A stretch of DNA of 64,000 nt, taken from positions 496,001 to 560,000 of the forward strand of contig NZ_FNDK01000001.1 of NCBI RefSeq assembly GCF_900099605.1, read 5' to 3'. The notes beneath the pieces are model-generated. The model was not told the origin of the DNA. It did no database searches and saw only the letters and a program-made list of their open reading frames with translations. Positions 1 to 8,900 of the stretch are shown here, one piece after another; the first letter of the stretch is position 1, and each line of letters begins with the position of its first letter. Both the position numbers and the translations under genes were made by a program. This DNA is from Alteribacillus persepolensis (GTDB taxonomy: Bacteria > Bacillota > Bacilli > Bacillales > Marinococcaceae).

Positions 1-148
1 TATTATGGTCGGTTTAATTATTGGATCGACATTTGGAGATTCTTCTTCGCCGCTTGTACAGCTTCCCGTCATTGAAATCAGCTTCATTGCTACGTTTATT
101 ATGTTTTTATGGTTATTATACGCTATTTTCAAATCCGGCAGATTTTAA
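1..148 (+). CDS. C-terminal end of an unidentified membrane protein (5' part outside window)
   Basis: The frame starting at base 2 is open from the window edge and ends at TAA 146-148, giving 48 residues. The last 22 or so residues are strongly hydrophobic and end in the short basic tail KSGRF, as expected of a final membrane span. A strong plus-strand terminator follows at 270-315. The fragment is too short for me to assign a family. Confidence 0.55.
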   Translation, partial: IMVGLIIGSTFGDSSSPLVQLPVIEISFIATFIMFLWLLYAIFKSGRF

Positions 149-557
149 TATATGCCTTTCAACGCCTGTCTTTCTATAAAAAAATACTCCATAGAATGAC
201 ATTCGCTGCATATAAAACATCAACACTCACCCACTGACAGTACGGCATTTTTTTCACGCATACAAACGAGGCTGTCAAACGGTCATGAAAAATGACCGTT
301 TGACAGCCCTTTTTTCGGTTCTATAAGGGTTGTTGTTTGGATGAACGTAGCCCCTCTCGTATGAATGGCTCTTCAGGTTCGCTTGCCGCGGGCAGGCGCT
401 TTTTCTGGACCATGAAAACGCCAAACTTATATACGTTCCTGCCTTACAAAAAAAGCTGTGGTCACCGTCTCTCTGGATGGCACCCATGGCTTTTCCGTTT
501 AGAAGCTTTTGATACAGACTCGTTTTATTTTCCCCGTATATGAAGACAACCGGACCA
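149..557. other. 409-base gap with a terminator and degraded-looking minus-strand coding sequence
   Basis: No intact gene is convincing here. On the minus strand, directly after the yppE stop, a frame without a usable start reads protein-like residues (VFIYGENKTSLYQKLL, then MGAIQRDGDHSFF from an ATG at 487) and runs on as a 70-codon ORF to 275, into the terminator hairpin. A second minus-strand frame reads about 38 further protein-like codons (MVQKKRLPAASEPEEPF and onward) and stops just before the hairpin. This could be a small gene broken by frameshift or decay. A T7 run in the region is a possible slippage or sequencing-error point. I do not recognise the product. Confidence 0.3.
270..315 (+). 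terminator. Strong intrinsic terminator after the first membrane gene
   Basis: A perfect 17-bp stem (270-286 with 292-308) has a 5-base GAAAA loop and is followed by C and a T6 run at 310-315 on the plus strand. The minus strand lacks a good T run, so the signal faces the gene ending at 148. Confidence 0.9.
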
Positions 558-935
558 TTACGAGGATGAGTTATTTCCTTCTTTTAAAGCTTGCAGCACG
601 CCCGTCAAAATGTAGTCAATTGACTGTATGCGCTCTCGAAACCGCTTTTCCTTCGTATCTGTTTGAAAAGCCAGAATTGAAGCGACACTTATATTTTCAT
701 GGGTGTCCTCTATTTGCTTTACATAGAAATAAACAGGTCTTTCTGCAAGCACCCATTCTTCCGCTAGTACCTTCCATTCATCTGCATATGATTGTACTTT
801 ATCCGCAAAAGGTTTCACTTCTTCATAAAAGTCAGGGGTATCCTTGTCACCTGTTTTTATGTGGCGAAATGTTTCTAACGCTGTATTGTTCATTGTCAGT
901 AACTGCTCAGTTACCTCATATAATCGGTCATACAT
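558..935 (-). CDS. yppE: YppE family protein (DUF1798)
   Basis: The 125-residue protein of unknown function is predicted to be mostly alpha-helical and matches the remembered B. subtilis YppE in length and in the central region (RPVYFYVKQIE here against RPKYVHKEQIE). The start ATG at 935 has the ribosome-binding site AAGGGGGGAG close upstream. In B. subtilis yppE also lies just beyond recU and faces away from it, so the position supports the call. No catalytic motif or signal peptide is visible, and it is probably cytoplasmic. Confidence 0.8.
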   Translation of the reverse strand: MYDRLYEVTEQLLTMNNTALETFRHIKTGDKDTPDFYEEVKPFADKVQSYADEWKVLAEEWVLAERPVYFYVKQIEDTHENISVASILAFQTDTKEKRFRERIQSIDYILTGVLQALKEGNNSSS

Positions 936-1026
936 CTTTGCTCCCCCCTTCTGCTTTTCATCTTATCAATCAAGAAAAGGGATAGCAAACACGTGCAGCC
1001 AGTGCCGCCGTTGATATAGGTGTTTT

Positions 1027-1521
1027 CTACGAAGTCTTCATTACTGACAGCAAGTTGGCAATGCGCCGTTTATCTTTTTTTCCTGTGCTCCCTGCCGCTT
1101 CCTCTTTCCATCCTTTGCTCGTCTCCTCTATTTTATACAAACGTTCTTCGATTTTTCTCAGTCTTTTATTAATATCTTGCACTTCTTTTCGATGTTCTCT
1201 CAATTGAAACGACACGATGTCATCTGCTTTGTTAGAAACCATTCGTTCAACGATTTTTATTTTTTCTTCTAAACCGGCCATTTTATCTGTCAACTGCTGT
1301 GCAGAAACGGTCTCTTTGCGTTCAGCTTGCGGCGTATAGTGTTTTTGATTCTGATTTTTTATGTCTTCAAACAATGATAAATGCTTTTCTTCAAAACAAT
1401 AATGACCATACTGATTCACGGAGAAAGGAATATCATGTTTTTTCACCCATTTTAACACCGTGCCCGTTGTCACATGGAACGTATTTGCCACATCCTTCGT
1501 TTTGTACACATGACTCTTCAT
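1027..1521 (-). CDS. racA: RacA-like chromosome-anchoring protein
   Basis: The 164-residue protein has an N-terminal MerR-type helix-turn-helix (residues 1-50, with the segment TKDVANTFHVTTGTVLKWVKK) and a long charged coiled coil in the second half (heptad-like residues about 85-140). RacA tethers the origin region to the cell pole during sporulation in Bacillus, and this domain plan fits it. I moved the start from an upstream ATG (1563) to ATG 1521, because GGAGG lies about 8 bases before it and the HTH then begins near the N-terminus. A smaller unrelated MerR-type coiled-coil protein is the alternative. In B. subtilis racA is not next to yppE, so assignment rests on architecture only. Confidence 0.6.
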   Translation of the reverse strand: MKSHVYKTKDVANTFHVTTGTVLKWVKKHDIPFSVNQYGHYCFEEKHLSLFEDIKNQNQKHYTPQAERKETVSAQQLTDKMAGLEEKIKIVERMVSNKADDIVSFQLREHRKEVQDINKRLRKIEERLYKIEETSKGWKEEAAGSTGKKDKRRIANLLSVMKTS

Positions 1522-1711
1522 CTTCTCTTCCTCCTTCATAAAGCTTGTGTAAATAATTCGCACTGAAGGAGAATTTACCCTGCTGCCATGACAGAACTAG
1601 TGCCGATTCGATGAAGAAAACAGCTTTTTTTTATTTTTCAACAAATCTTCTGTGGCAACGAGCATAATCCATATATGAACGGGGACTTTAACAGCATAAG
1701 GAGGGATTATC

Positions 1712-1816
1712 GTGGCGAAAAAACAAGAAATCGATAAAAAGAAAAACCGTAAAGAAAAATCACCCATTGGCTATGGCGATAAAAAATTAAAAGGCCCCAA
1801 CGAACCAAAGACATAA
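1712..1816 (+). CDS. Small lysine-rich protein, 34 codons
   Basis: A GTG-initiated ORF has an ideal ribosome-binding site (AAGGAGG, 7 bases upstream) and encodes a 34-residue basic hydrophilic peptide, rich in Lys and ending in LKGPNEPKT. Such tiny Lys-rich peptides with a Gly-Pro-Asn near the end are familiar among minor spore-associated proteins of Bacillaceae, but I cannot name the family. It stands alone on the plus strand between a RacA-like and a RemA-like gene. Spore packaging is a guess from composition only. Confidence 0.55.
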   Translation: MAKKQEIDKKKNRKEKSPIGYGDKKLKGPNEPKT

Positions 1817-2023
1817 GGATAGCTGCTTCCCTTCTTAAAAGAAAAAATATCAAAGGCTTTTTCTCGACGAAGCTTCTCATACAAATGCCGGGGTTTTTCT
1901 GTTTATCACCTGGTTGATGGCAGCAGAAGAGACGACCCTGTGAGAAAAGCAGCAGCTAAAGATTTGTCTGCAAAAAACCGCGAGATTTTTATGTCTTCGG
2001 CAACCTTTCCCAAATCTATATTA

Positions 2024-2051
2024 AAAAGCTCCGGTTCATTCCGGAGCTTTT
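2024..2051 (-). terminator. Terminator after the RemA-like gene
   Basis: The arms AAAAGCTCCGG (2024-2034) and CCGGAGCTTTT (2041-2051) pair perfectly over a 6-base loop. A/T ends on both sides make the hairpin usable in either direction. It lies at the 3' end of the minus-strand DUF370 gene, whose stop is at 2053. Confidence 0.85.
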
Positions 2052-2052
2052 C

Positions 2053-2310
2053 TTACTCTTCTTCATCATTGTTATCATGCAAGCGCTGTGCCACTGTTTC
2101 AGGCTGAATAGCGGATAAAAGAACATGGTCGCTATCTGCTAAAATAATACTTCTTGTTTTGCGGCCATTTGTCACGTCAATTAACATTCTTCTCTCTCTC
2201 GCCTCTTGAATCAGACGCTTTATTGGAGCAGAATCAGAACTGACAATAGATACGATTCGATCAGGCGGCATCATATTGCCAAATCCAAGGTTAACAGGCT
2301 TATCACTCAT
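2053..2310 (-). CDS. RemA-type regulator (DUF370), apparently a paralogue
   Basis: The 85-residue protein has the DUF370 core: [16 protein letters not shown] near the N-terminus, then [14 protein letters not shown], then [20 protein letters not shown] and QPETVAQRL. RemA is a small DNA-binding activator of biofilm matrix and osmoprotection genes in B. subtilis. Start ATG 2310 has GAGGG 6 bases upstream and gives the family's usual length of about 85-90; the longer reading from 2394 does not. In B. subtilis remA sits beside gmk and the relative remB (yaaB) beside recF, so a copy divergent from recU is unusual. A possible promoter (TTGACA, 17 bases, TAACGT; 2407-2379) precedes it. Confidence 0.85.
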   Translation of the reverse strand: MSDKPVNLGFGNMMPPDRIVSIVSSDSAPIKRLIQEARERRMLIDVTNGRKTRSIILADSDHVLLSAIQPETVAQRLHDNNDEEE

Positions 2311-2461
2311 TATATCCCTCACTTTCTCTTCTTTTCTTATCGTAACATGACTATACCCATAGTTGTCCAATCGGAACAACGTTATGACTTTCATCCTGTT
2401 CTGTCAAACACGGATATATGCTACTATTAAATGATGAGTAAATAAAAAAGGAAGTGTCAGC

Positions 2462-3055
2462 ATGGCCTTTCGCTATCCTAGCGGTAAAAAATACACAGCT
2501 CCCCGTTCTTTGCATAATAATCGTTTCACTCACAAAAAATTTGGGAATAGAGGGATGTCGCTTGAAGAAGATTTAAATGAAACGAATGAATACTATCGCT
2601 CAACAGGGCGGTGTGTGATACATAAAAAGCCGACGCCCATTCAAGTTGTTCATGTCGATTATCCGAAACGAAGCGCTGCAAAAATAACCGAAGCATATTT
2701 TAAGCAAGCTTCTACTACAGACTATAATGGAATATACCGCGGCCGATACGTTGATTTTGAAGCAAAAGAAACGAGAAATAAAACATCGTTTCCTCTGCAA
2801 AACATTCACCCTCACCAGGCAGAACATATGCGTGATGTAGTAAAACACGGAGGAATTTCATTTCTTATCATTCGTTTCTCTGCTGTAAATGAAACGTATC
2901 TTTACGATGCTTCGTATTTTCATTGGTGGTACTTTGAACAACATAAACGCAAGTCTATTCCAAAATCAGATATCGAAACATACGGGTCTTTCCTTATGGA
3001 GGGCTATACTCCACGTTTAGATTATTTAGCTACGATTGATAAGATTTATTTTTGA
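2462..3055 (+). CDS. recU: Holliday junction resolvase RecU
   Basis: RecU cuts four-way DNA junctions during recombinational repair and chromosome segregation. The 197-residue protein has the N-terminal GNRGMSLE motif (28-35) and the nuclease core with Asp87 (TDYNG) and Asp98, Glu100 and Lys102 (VDFEAK), the metal-binding set of this PD-(D/E)xK-like family. Start ATG 2462 follows GGAAG. It lies 96 bases upstream of ponA in the same orientation, as in B. subtilis where the two form an operon. No part is missing. Confidence 0.97.
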   Translation: MAFRYPSGKKYTAPRSLHNNRFTHKKFGNRGMSLEEDLNETNEYYRSTGRCVIHKKPTPIQVVHVDYPKRSAAKITEAYFKQASTTDYNGIYRGRYVDFEAKETRNKTSFPLQNIHPHQAEHMRDVVKHGGISFLIIRFSAVNETYLYDASYFHWWYFEQHKRKSIPKSDIETYGSFLMEGYTPRLDYLATIDKIYF

Positions 3056-3151
3056 CGGCGTAACCAAATTCGCTAAAATACGTCTATTCATGCGATCGCT
3101 TATATCCTTTTATGTGTTGTGTGCATCTAAAGAAAGGAAGAAACAAAAACT

Positions 3152-5860
3152 ATGAGTGAAAATTATCGTTCAAGAACAGAAAGACGCAAAGCCCAAGAAG
3201 CCAACATGCAGAAACAAAAGAAAAAGAACAAAAAGCCAGGCAAACGCTCTCTTGGCAAGAAAATATTGATTGCTAGTGCTATTGCTTTTCTTATTATCTT
3301 TACTGCAGGAACTATTTCGGCAGTTGCTATTATTAGCCAGGCACCTGACATTGACCCGGATGAATTAGTTTTCGCCCAAGCAGCACAAATTTATGACCAA
3401 AATGATGAGCCCATTATGCAGCTGCATGCTGGGGAAAATAGAGACATGGTCGACATTGACGAGGTGCCTGAGCATGCAAAAAATGCGTTTGTAGCTGTTG
3501 AAGATGTTCGGTTTTATGACCACTTCGGTATTGACGTGCGTCGTGTTTTCGGTGCTCTGTTTGCAAATATTACCGAAGGATTCGGCGCTGAAGGTGCAAG
3601 TACGATTACACAGCAGGTTGTAAAAAATGCATTCTTGTCTTCTGATAAAACCATCACCCGTAAAATCCAGGAACAATATTTAGCCGTCCGGCTCGAACAA
3701 CAGTACAGTAAAGATCAAATATTAGAAATGTATTTGAACTTAATTTATTTTAACCAAGGTGCATATGGTATTAGTGAAGCAGCGAACGTATATTTTAATA
3801 AATCGGAAGTAAGCGAACTGACTATTGAAGATGCTGCTCTGCTTGCTGCAATACCGCGGCGCCCAAATTATTACGATCCTACGCAAAATCCAGATGCGGC
3901 TAAAGACCGCCGCGATCATATCATTGATTTAATGGCAGAGCACGATTTTATTTCTAGTGATGATGCAGAAAACGCCAAAAATGTAGCGATTGAAGAGCAG
4001 CTGGACTTTCAGCCGACAGAAGAAGGCGTTTTATACGATTCATTTATAACTCAAGTACAAAATGAGTTAGAGGACATTGACGGTATCACAAGTTCTGATA
4101 TTTACTCGAGCGGGTTACACGTGTACACAACTTTAGACACCGATGCACAAGAGTATGCAGAAGAAGTCATACACACAGACCAGCATATTGCCAACTACCC
4201 AGACAGTGAAGACTTCCAAGTTGGATTTACCTTGCTTGATACACAGACAGGTGCCATTAAAGCAATGGTTGGCAATCGTCAAAATCCCGATATCGCAAGA
4301 GGGCTAAATTATGCAGCCCGTTCTAATGCTCAACCAGGATCTACGATTAAACCACTTATCGCTTATGGGCCTGCGATCGAGTACAACCAGTGGTCCACAT
4401 ATCATCAAATAGAAGATGCTCCCCACCAATATTCGGATGGGACAGAAATTACCAATTACGGTGGAAACTATTCTGGTTACGTGAGTATGCGGGAAGCGCT
4501 GGTTCGCTCATTAAATATCCCAGCTGTAAAAGCACTCCAGCAAACAGGTGCAGGCAAGGCCGGAGAATTCGTTCGCGGGTTAGGCATTCCGTTGGAAAAT
4601 GTCAATGAAGCTGCAGCACTTGGCGGAATTGGCCAAGGGGTTTCAAGCCTGAATATGGCTGGTGCCTTTGCAGCGTTTGGTAATAACGGAGAATACCATG
4701 AACCTTATGCTGTACGTAAAATTGAATTCCCTGATGGACGCACAATCAACTTAGAACCAGAACCAGCGTCTGCCATGAGCGATTACACCGCCTACATGGT
4801 TACCGATATGTTAAAAGATGCATTAACCGATCCTCGTGGCACCGGCCGTGATGCTAACATCCCTGGCCTTGATGTAGCCGGTAAAACAGGTACCACCAAT
4901 TTTACCGACGATGAGCACCGGCAGTACGGAATCCCAGACGATGGTGATCCAGACGTTTGGTTTACTGGTTACACCACCCGGTATGCTGCTTCGGTGTGGA
5001 CAGGATTCAGTGGTAACCGCGGGGAAAATTACCTGATTGGAAATGAGAGCAACATTGCTAAAGAAATCTTTCGACTGGTGATGAGCGAAGTCTCTCAAGG
5101 AGTAGACACCCCAGACTTCGAAAAACCTGATTCAGTAGCAGAAGTTCCAATTGACATCAACACTGGTAAACAAGCTAGTCCTTTTACTCCTTCGAGCCAG
5201 ACGATAACCGAACTATTTGTGCAGGGAACAGCACCGGAAGAAGTGTCACGAGAAAACGCCACACCAGATGAAATTACTGGTTTAAGCGCCGTCTATAACG
5301 AAGAGGAAGATGCCATTAACATCAGCTGGAACTATAGCAGCAATGATTTAGAAGGCCGGGCATTTGTTATTGAACATCGTGTCGGTGACGGGGAGTATAC
5401 ATCTGTTGGCACACAGACTCAATCGTCTTATACGTTGCCGCAGCCGGAAAAAGGAAGCACTCACTATTTCCGAGTCACTGTTGTGAATCAAACTGGTCCT
5501 GATGATGCTAGTGATGCCAAGGAAACACAGATACAAGTTCCTAGTGATGAAGAGATAGAAGAAAATGAGGAAGAAAGCGAAGAAAATGAAGAGAATAATG
5601 AAGAAGAACAAGAAGAGCGAGAAGACGAAGACAACCTTCCAGTTCCAGGTAACGGTGATCAAAATGGAGAAAACAATAATGGGAATGGCAACGGCAATAG
5701 TGAAAATGACGGCGATAATAATGGGAACGGCAACAATAATGAGGAACCTTCCGATGAACCTCAGCAAGAGGAAGACAATGAAAATCAGCCTGACGACAAT
5801 CAAGATTCACCTGTAGAAGAAAACGAAACAGAAGACAGTGAAGAGGACGATAACGAATAA
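3152..5860 (+). CDS. ponA: Class A penicillin-binding protein PBP1
   Basis: This is a bifunctional peptidoglycan glycosyltransferase and DD-transpeptidase anchored in the membrane and acting outside. Domains in order: a basic cytoplasmic head (1-35), one membrane span (about 38-62), a GT51 domain with the catalytic Glu in EDVRFYDH (Glu117), the transpeptidase with Ser397-Thr-Ile-Lys400, a SLN motif near 450 and KTGT near 570, a fibronectin type III-like domain (about 705-795) and a roughly 100-residue tail of Glu, Asp, Asn and Gly. The tail is longer and more acidic than I remember for B. subtilis. The start has AAAGGAAG upstream. It shares the recU operon. Confidence 0.97.
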   Translation: MSENYRSRTERRKAQEANMQKQKKKNKKPGKRSLGKKILIASAIAFLIIFTAGTISAVAIISQAPDIDPDELVFAQAAQIYDQNDEPIMQLHAGENRDMVDIDEVPEHAKNAFVAVEDVRFYDHFGIDVRRVFGALFANITEGFGAEGASTITQQVVKNAFLSSDKTITRKIQEQYLAVRLEQQYSKDQILEMYLNLIYFNQGAYGISEAANVYFNKSEVSELTIEDAALLAAIPRRPNYYDPTQNPDAAKDRRDHIIDLMAEHDFISSDDAENAKNVAIEEQLDFQPTEEGVLYDSFITQVQNELEDIDGITSSDIYSSGLHVYTTLDTDAQEYAEEVIHTDQHIANYPDSEDFQVGFTLLDTQTGAIKAMVGNRQNPDIARGLNYAARSNAQPGSTIKPLIAYGPAIEYNQWSTYHQIEDAPHQYSDGTEITNYGGNYSGYVSMREALVRSLNIPAVKALQQTGAGKAGEFVRGLGIPLENVNEAAALGGIGQGVSSLNMAGAFAAFGNNGEYHEPYAVRKIEFPDGRTINLEPEPASAMSDYTAYMVTDMLKDALTDPRGTGRDANIPGLDVAGKTGTTNFTDDEHRQYGIPDDGDPDVWFTGYTTRYAASVWTGFSGNRGENYLIGNESNIAKEIFRLVMSEVSQGVDTPDFEKPDSVAEVPIDINTGKQASPFTPSSQTITELFVQGTAPEEVSRENATPDEITGLSAVYNEEEDAINISWNYSSNDLEGRAFVIEHRVGDGEYTSVGTQTQSSYTLPQPEKGSTHYFRVTVVNQTGPDDASDAKETQIQVPSDEEIEENEEESEENEENNEEEQEEREDEDNLPVPGNGDQNGENNNGNGNGNSENDGDNNGNGNNNEEPSDEPQQEEDNENQPDDNQDSPVEENETEDSEEDDNE

Positions 5861-5870
5861 AGAAAGAAAA

Positions 5871-5910
5871 AACACCTGCTGAAGTCGATTACTCAGCAGG
5901 TGTTTTTTTT
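5871..5910. terminator. Bidirectional terminator between ponA and dynA
   Basis: The 12-bp arms 5871-5882 and 5893-5904 flank a 10-base loop. A T run (5902-5910) follows on the plus strand and an A run (5865-5872) gives T on the minus strand. The stem overlaps the stop codon of the minus-strand dynamin gene (5889-5891), so one compact element serves two converging genes. Confidence 0.93.
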
Positions 5911-8900
5911 GCAGCCAACGCTGTCTGTATATAACGATACTCTTCATCCAGCGCTTCCTTTTTGGATGGGTCAAACAGCCATATCATTCGTTCTGTTTCC
6001 TTCTCGGCTGCCTCTATTAGTGTTTCCACTGTCTCGTCTGTCAGCTTTTGCATATAACTTGCCAATTTTTCACTTACATCTGTTTCAAATTGCTGAATGG
6101 CTTGATGCGACTCTTTCTGTATATCATTTGTGACCTTTTCCTTTAAAGCCAACACTTTTTTATTCTCAAAAAAGTCTTTGTTGGATTGATACATATTCAG
6201 CAGCGCTTCTTTTGGTAATAGCAATTGGTCATAAAGCGTTACATTCCCGCGCACATCAATCGGTATAGATGGGGAAAGAATGTGCAGATCACCAGCATGT
6301 TCATCCATAAACGCAGTAGTGTATGTCTGCCATTGTTTTTTTAGTTTTTCCTCTACGCGAATAATAATTGTCTCTTGTTCTTGAGAGAGGTACCTTCTTG
6401 CAAAGCTTTCGAGCTCCTGCAAAGCACCTTTCAGTTGATTTTTTTGCTGCTTTTTCGTACTGCCGGTTACAGCAGACGGATTAACAGCATGTGGAAAATA
6501 ATCTTGTACCATAAATGCTACTCGTTCTTTTAAATAAGCGCTTTGCTGCTGAATCTCTTCTTCTAATGAAGCTTGTGCAAATTGTAATGAAAAAGTATTT
6601 AATTTGTTTTTAAATACTTGCGCCTGTTCTTCTTTTTCCTTTAACTGCTGTTTTAGTTCTGCTTCTTTTTTATGAGTAAAAGCAGAAATAATCTCCTTTG
6701 ACTGCTCGTAGATATTTTCCCAGACGGTTTGTACTTTTTGCAGGTGAAGTACTCGCAAATGATCCCAAGTGGATCGAGAAAACGCTTCTTCAAATTCTAA
6801 AAATGCCTGCCCGCTTTTAGATGCGTCGTCCGGCTGTTGTTTGGCTTTCAGCCCTTCTTTGCTCGATAAAGCAAACAAGCGCGGCTTCATAATACCGTTT
6901 TTTGCCAGCTGATCTTTCACATGGCTTTTTACACCGTTTAATTCGTACGGCGTGGATGCAAGATCACTGGCGTTAATAATAAAGAAAAGTTTATCTGTTT
7001 CAAAATGTTCATTCGCGCGGTGCAGCTGCTGCAAAAACACTTGATCAGCTTTAGAGAAAGCATGATTGTAATACGTTAAGTAAAAAATGGCGTCCGATTG
7101 TTTCAACTGATCAAATGCGACATTTGTATGGCGGCCGTGAATGGAGTTCACTCCTGGAGTATCAACTAGCTCCAGACCTTTTTGCGTCCACTCGCAATCA
7201 TAATAAATGTGTACTTCCTGTACCATGCAGGCGCGCTCTTCGTTTGCTACCCATTCCTTCAGCTCATCAAGCGCTGTAACAACTGTATCTCCCGGCTTAG
7301 CGATTCGCTTGCGAATGCTGTTTCGCAGCGTTTGTAAATAATCTGCATACATCCGCTGATAATTATTTAACAGTTTAGGATTTGGGCGTTTCCATTGTTC
7401 AATCGAATCATAGTCTAGCTCTCTTGACAGCTCGCCTGCTACTGCTTGTATTTCCGCATTTAAAAATGCTTCATCCTTTAGGTAAATAACGACGGTTTCA
7501 TGAGGATACTTTTCTGTACTTTTGCGCACTTTATTTACTGCTGCAGTCATTGGATGCGGCGAAACAGGAAGCACTATTCCTCCTAACATGGCGTTAATAA
7601 AGCTGGACTTCCCTGCGCTAAAAGCACCAAACAAAGATATGACAGCAGAATTATTTTTATATTGATGGATAAGTTCGTTTAAACGCTGTTTTTCCTCTTC
7701 GAACACAGGACGAGATGCAAATTGCTGCAAGTATCTCTCTACGTCATCTAAGAAACTGTCATCGACAGTAATCGTTTCGGAAACACTGGAAAGATACTCA
7801 TCCTCTTCTTCAGCAATCACGCTTTCTTCTTCTTGAAATACTGGAATCTTTATGTCGGTTTGAGCTGGATACGTTTTTGCAGACAGCTGCTGCAATACGT
7901 CTGTAAACGGTGTATCATATGCCCGTTGTTCCATCCATGCTGTTAGTCTATCTACTGTACGGTCATATGAAGCCGCCGTCTCTTCCCACTTCTCCCACTG
8001 CTTGGTTAACTCTTTTGCAGACTGCAGTTTTTCTATTAATTCCTGTTCTTTTTTTGCAAATTTTTGTTCAATAGCTCGTTCGAATTGCAAAAACAAATCA
8101 TGCGTTTGTTTTTTCATCTGTGTCGTTATTTCTTTGGTTACATTATCTGTAAACGTATAAACAAACGAACGATCTATTTCAGAAGCATTCGCATGTTTGG
8201 ACAGCATGTCTTCTGCTATCGTAACAGATAAGGTCTGTACATTCTGTTCGTATGTCCGAAAGTCATGTACGTAGTCTTTATCTGCTTTTAGAAGCAGTGA
8301 ACGCATATGAAAGAGCAGTTGTGTTTTAACCTTTTCATTTAATTCTTCGAGCAGTGATTGCAGACGGTTTTGTCTTTCGGCCGCTGTTTTTCGTTTTGAA
8401 AACAGAAGACCAACTTTAAAGTTTTTATGATTGCTCTCGAGCCACTCTCTTGCTTTTTCAGTCGTCGAATACGGAAATAAAATAACATTTTGTAATAATT
8501 GATTGCGCTCTTTGTACAAAGCAGAAATCTCTGCCTGCTTTTCTTTCTCCAAAGATTGCAGAGCTTCTTCCCACTGACTGCTCACTTTTGCATCACTTGG
8601 GTCAATGCCTTGTTCTTTTACCTCCTCTTCCCATTCCGCATACTTTTCTTGCTTCTCTTCCCTTACCCGTTCCATCAATTGATAGACAGCAGCGTTCTCA
8701 AGCATCGTCATGCTTTGGTCTTGAACAGCATGTGCATTGTACATAATCGACTTTAAAAATGAAGCAAATTCCTTATATTCATTAAACGGATGATCTGTGT
8801 ATTTCATCGATGTAAAAAAGATTTGTACCGGTTTGATTTCATATTTTGCTAGCATGCTGCGAATCGAATTTTCAAACGATTGCAGTGTGACTTCCTTTTG

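Noticed and set aside
5348-5816. Long opposite-strand and alternate-frame ORFs over the end of ponA (151, 89 and 83 codons)
   Set aside because: They mirror the low-complexity acidic tail of PonA; their residues are skewed and they have no ribosome-binding site.
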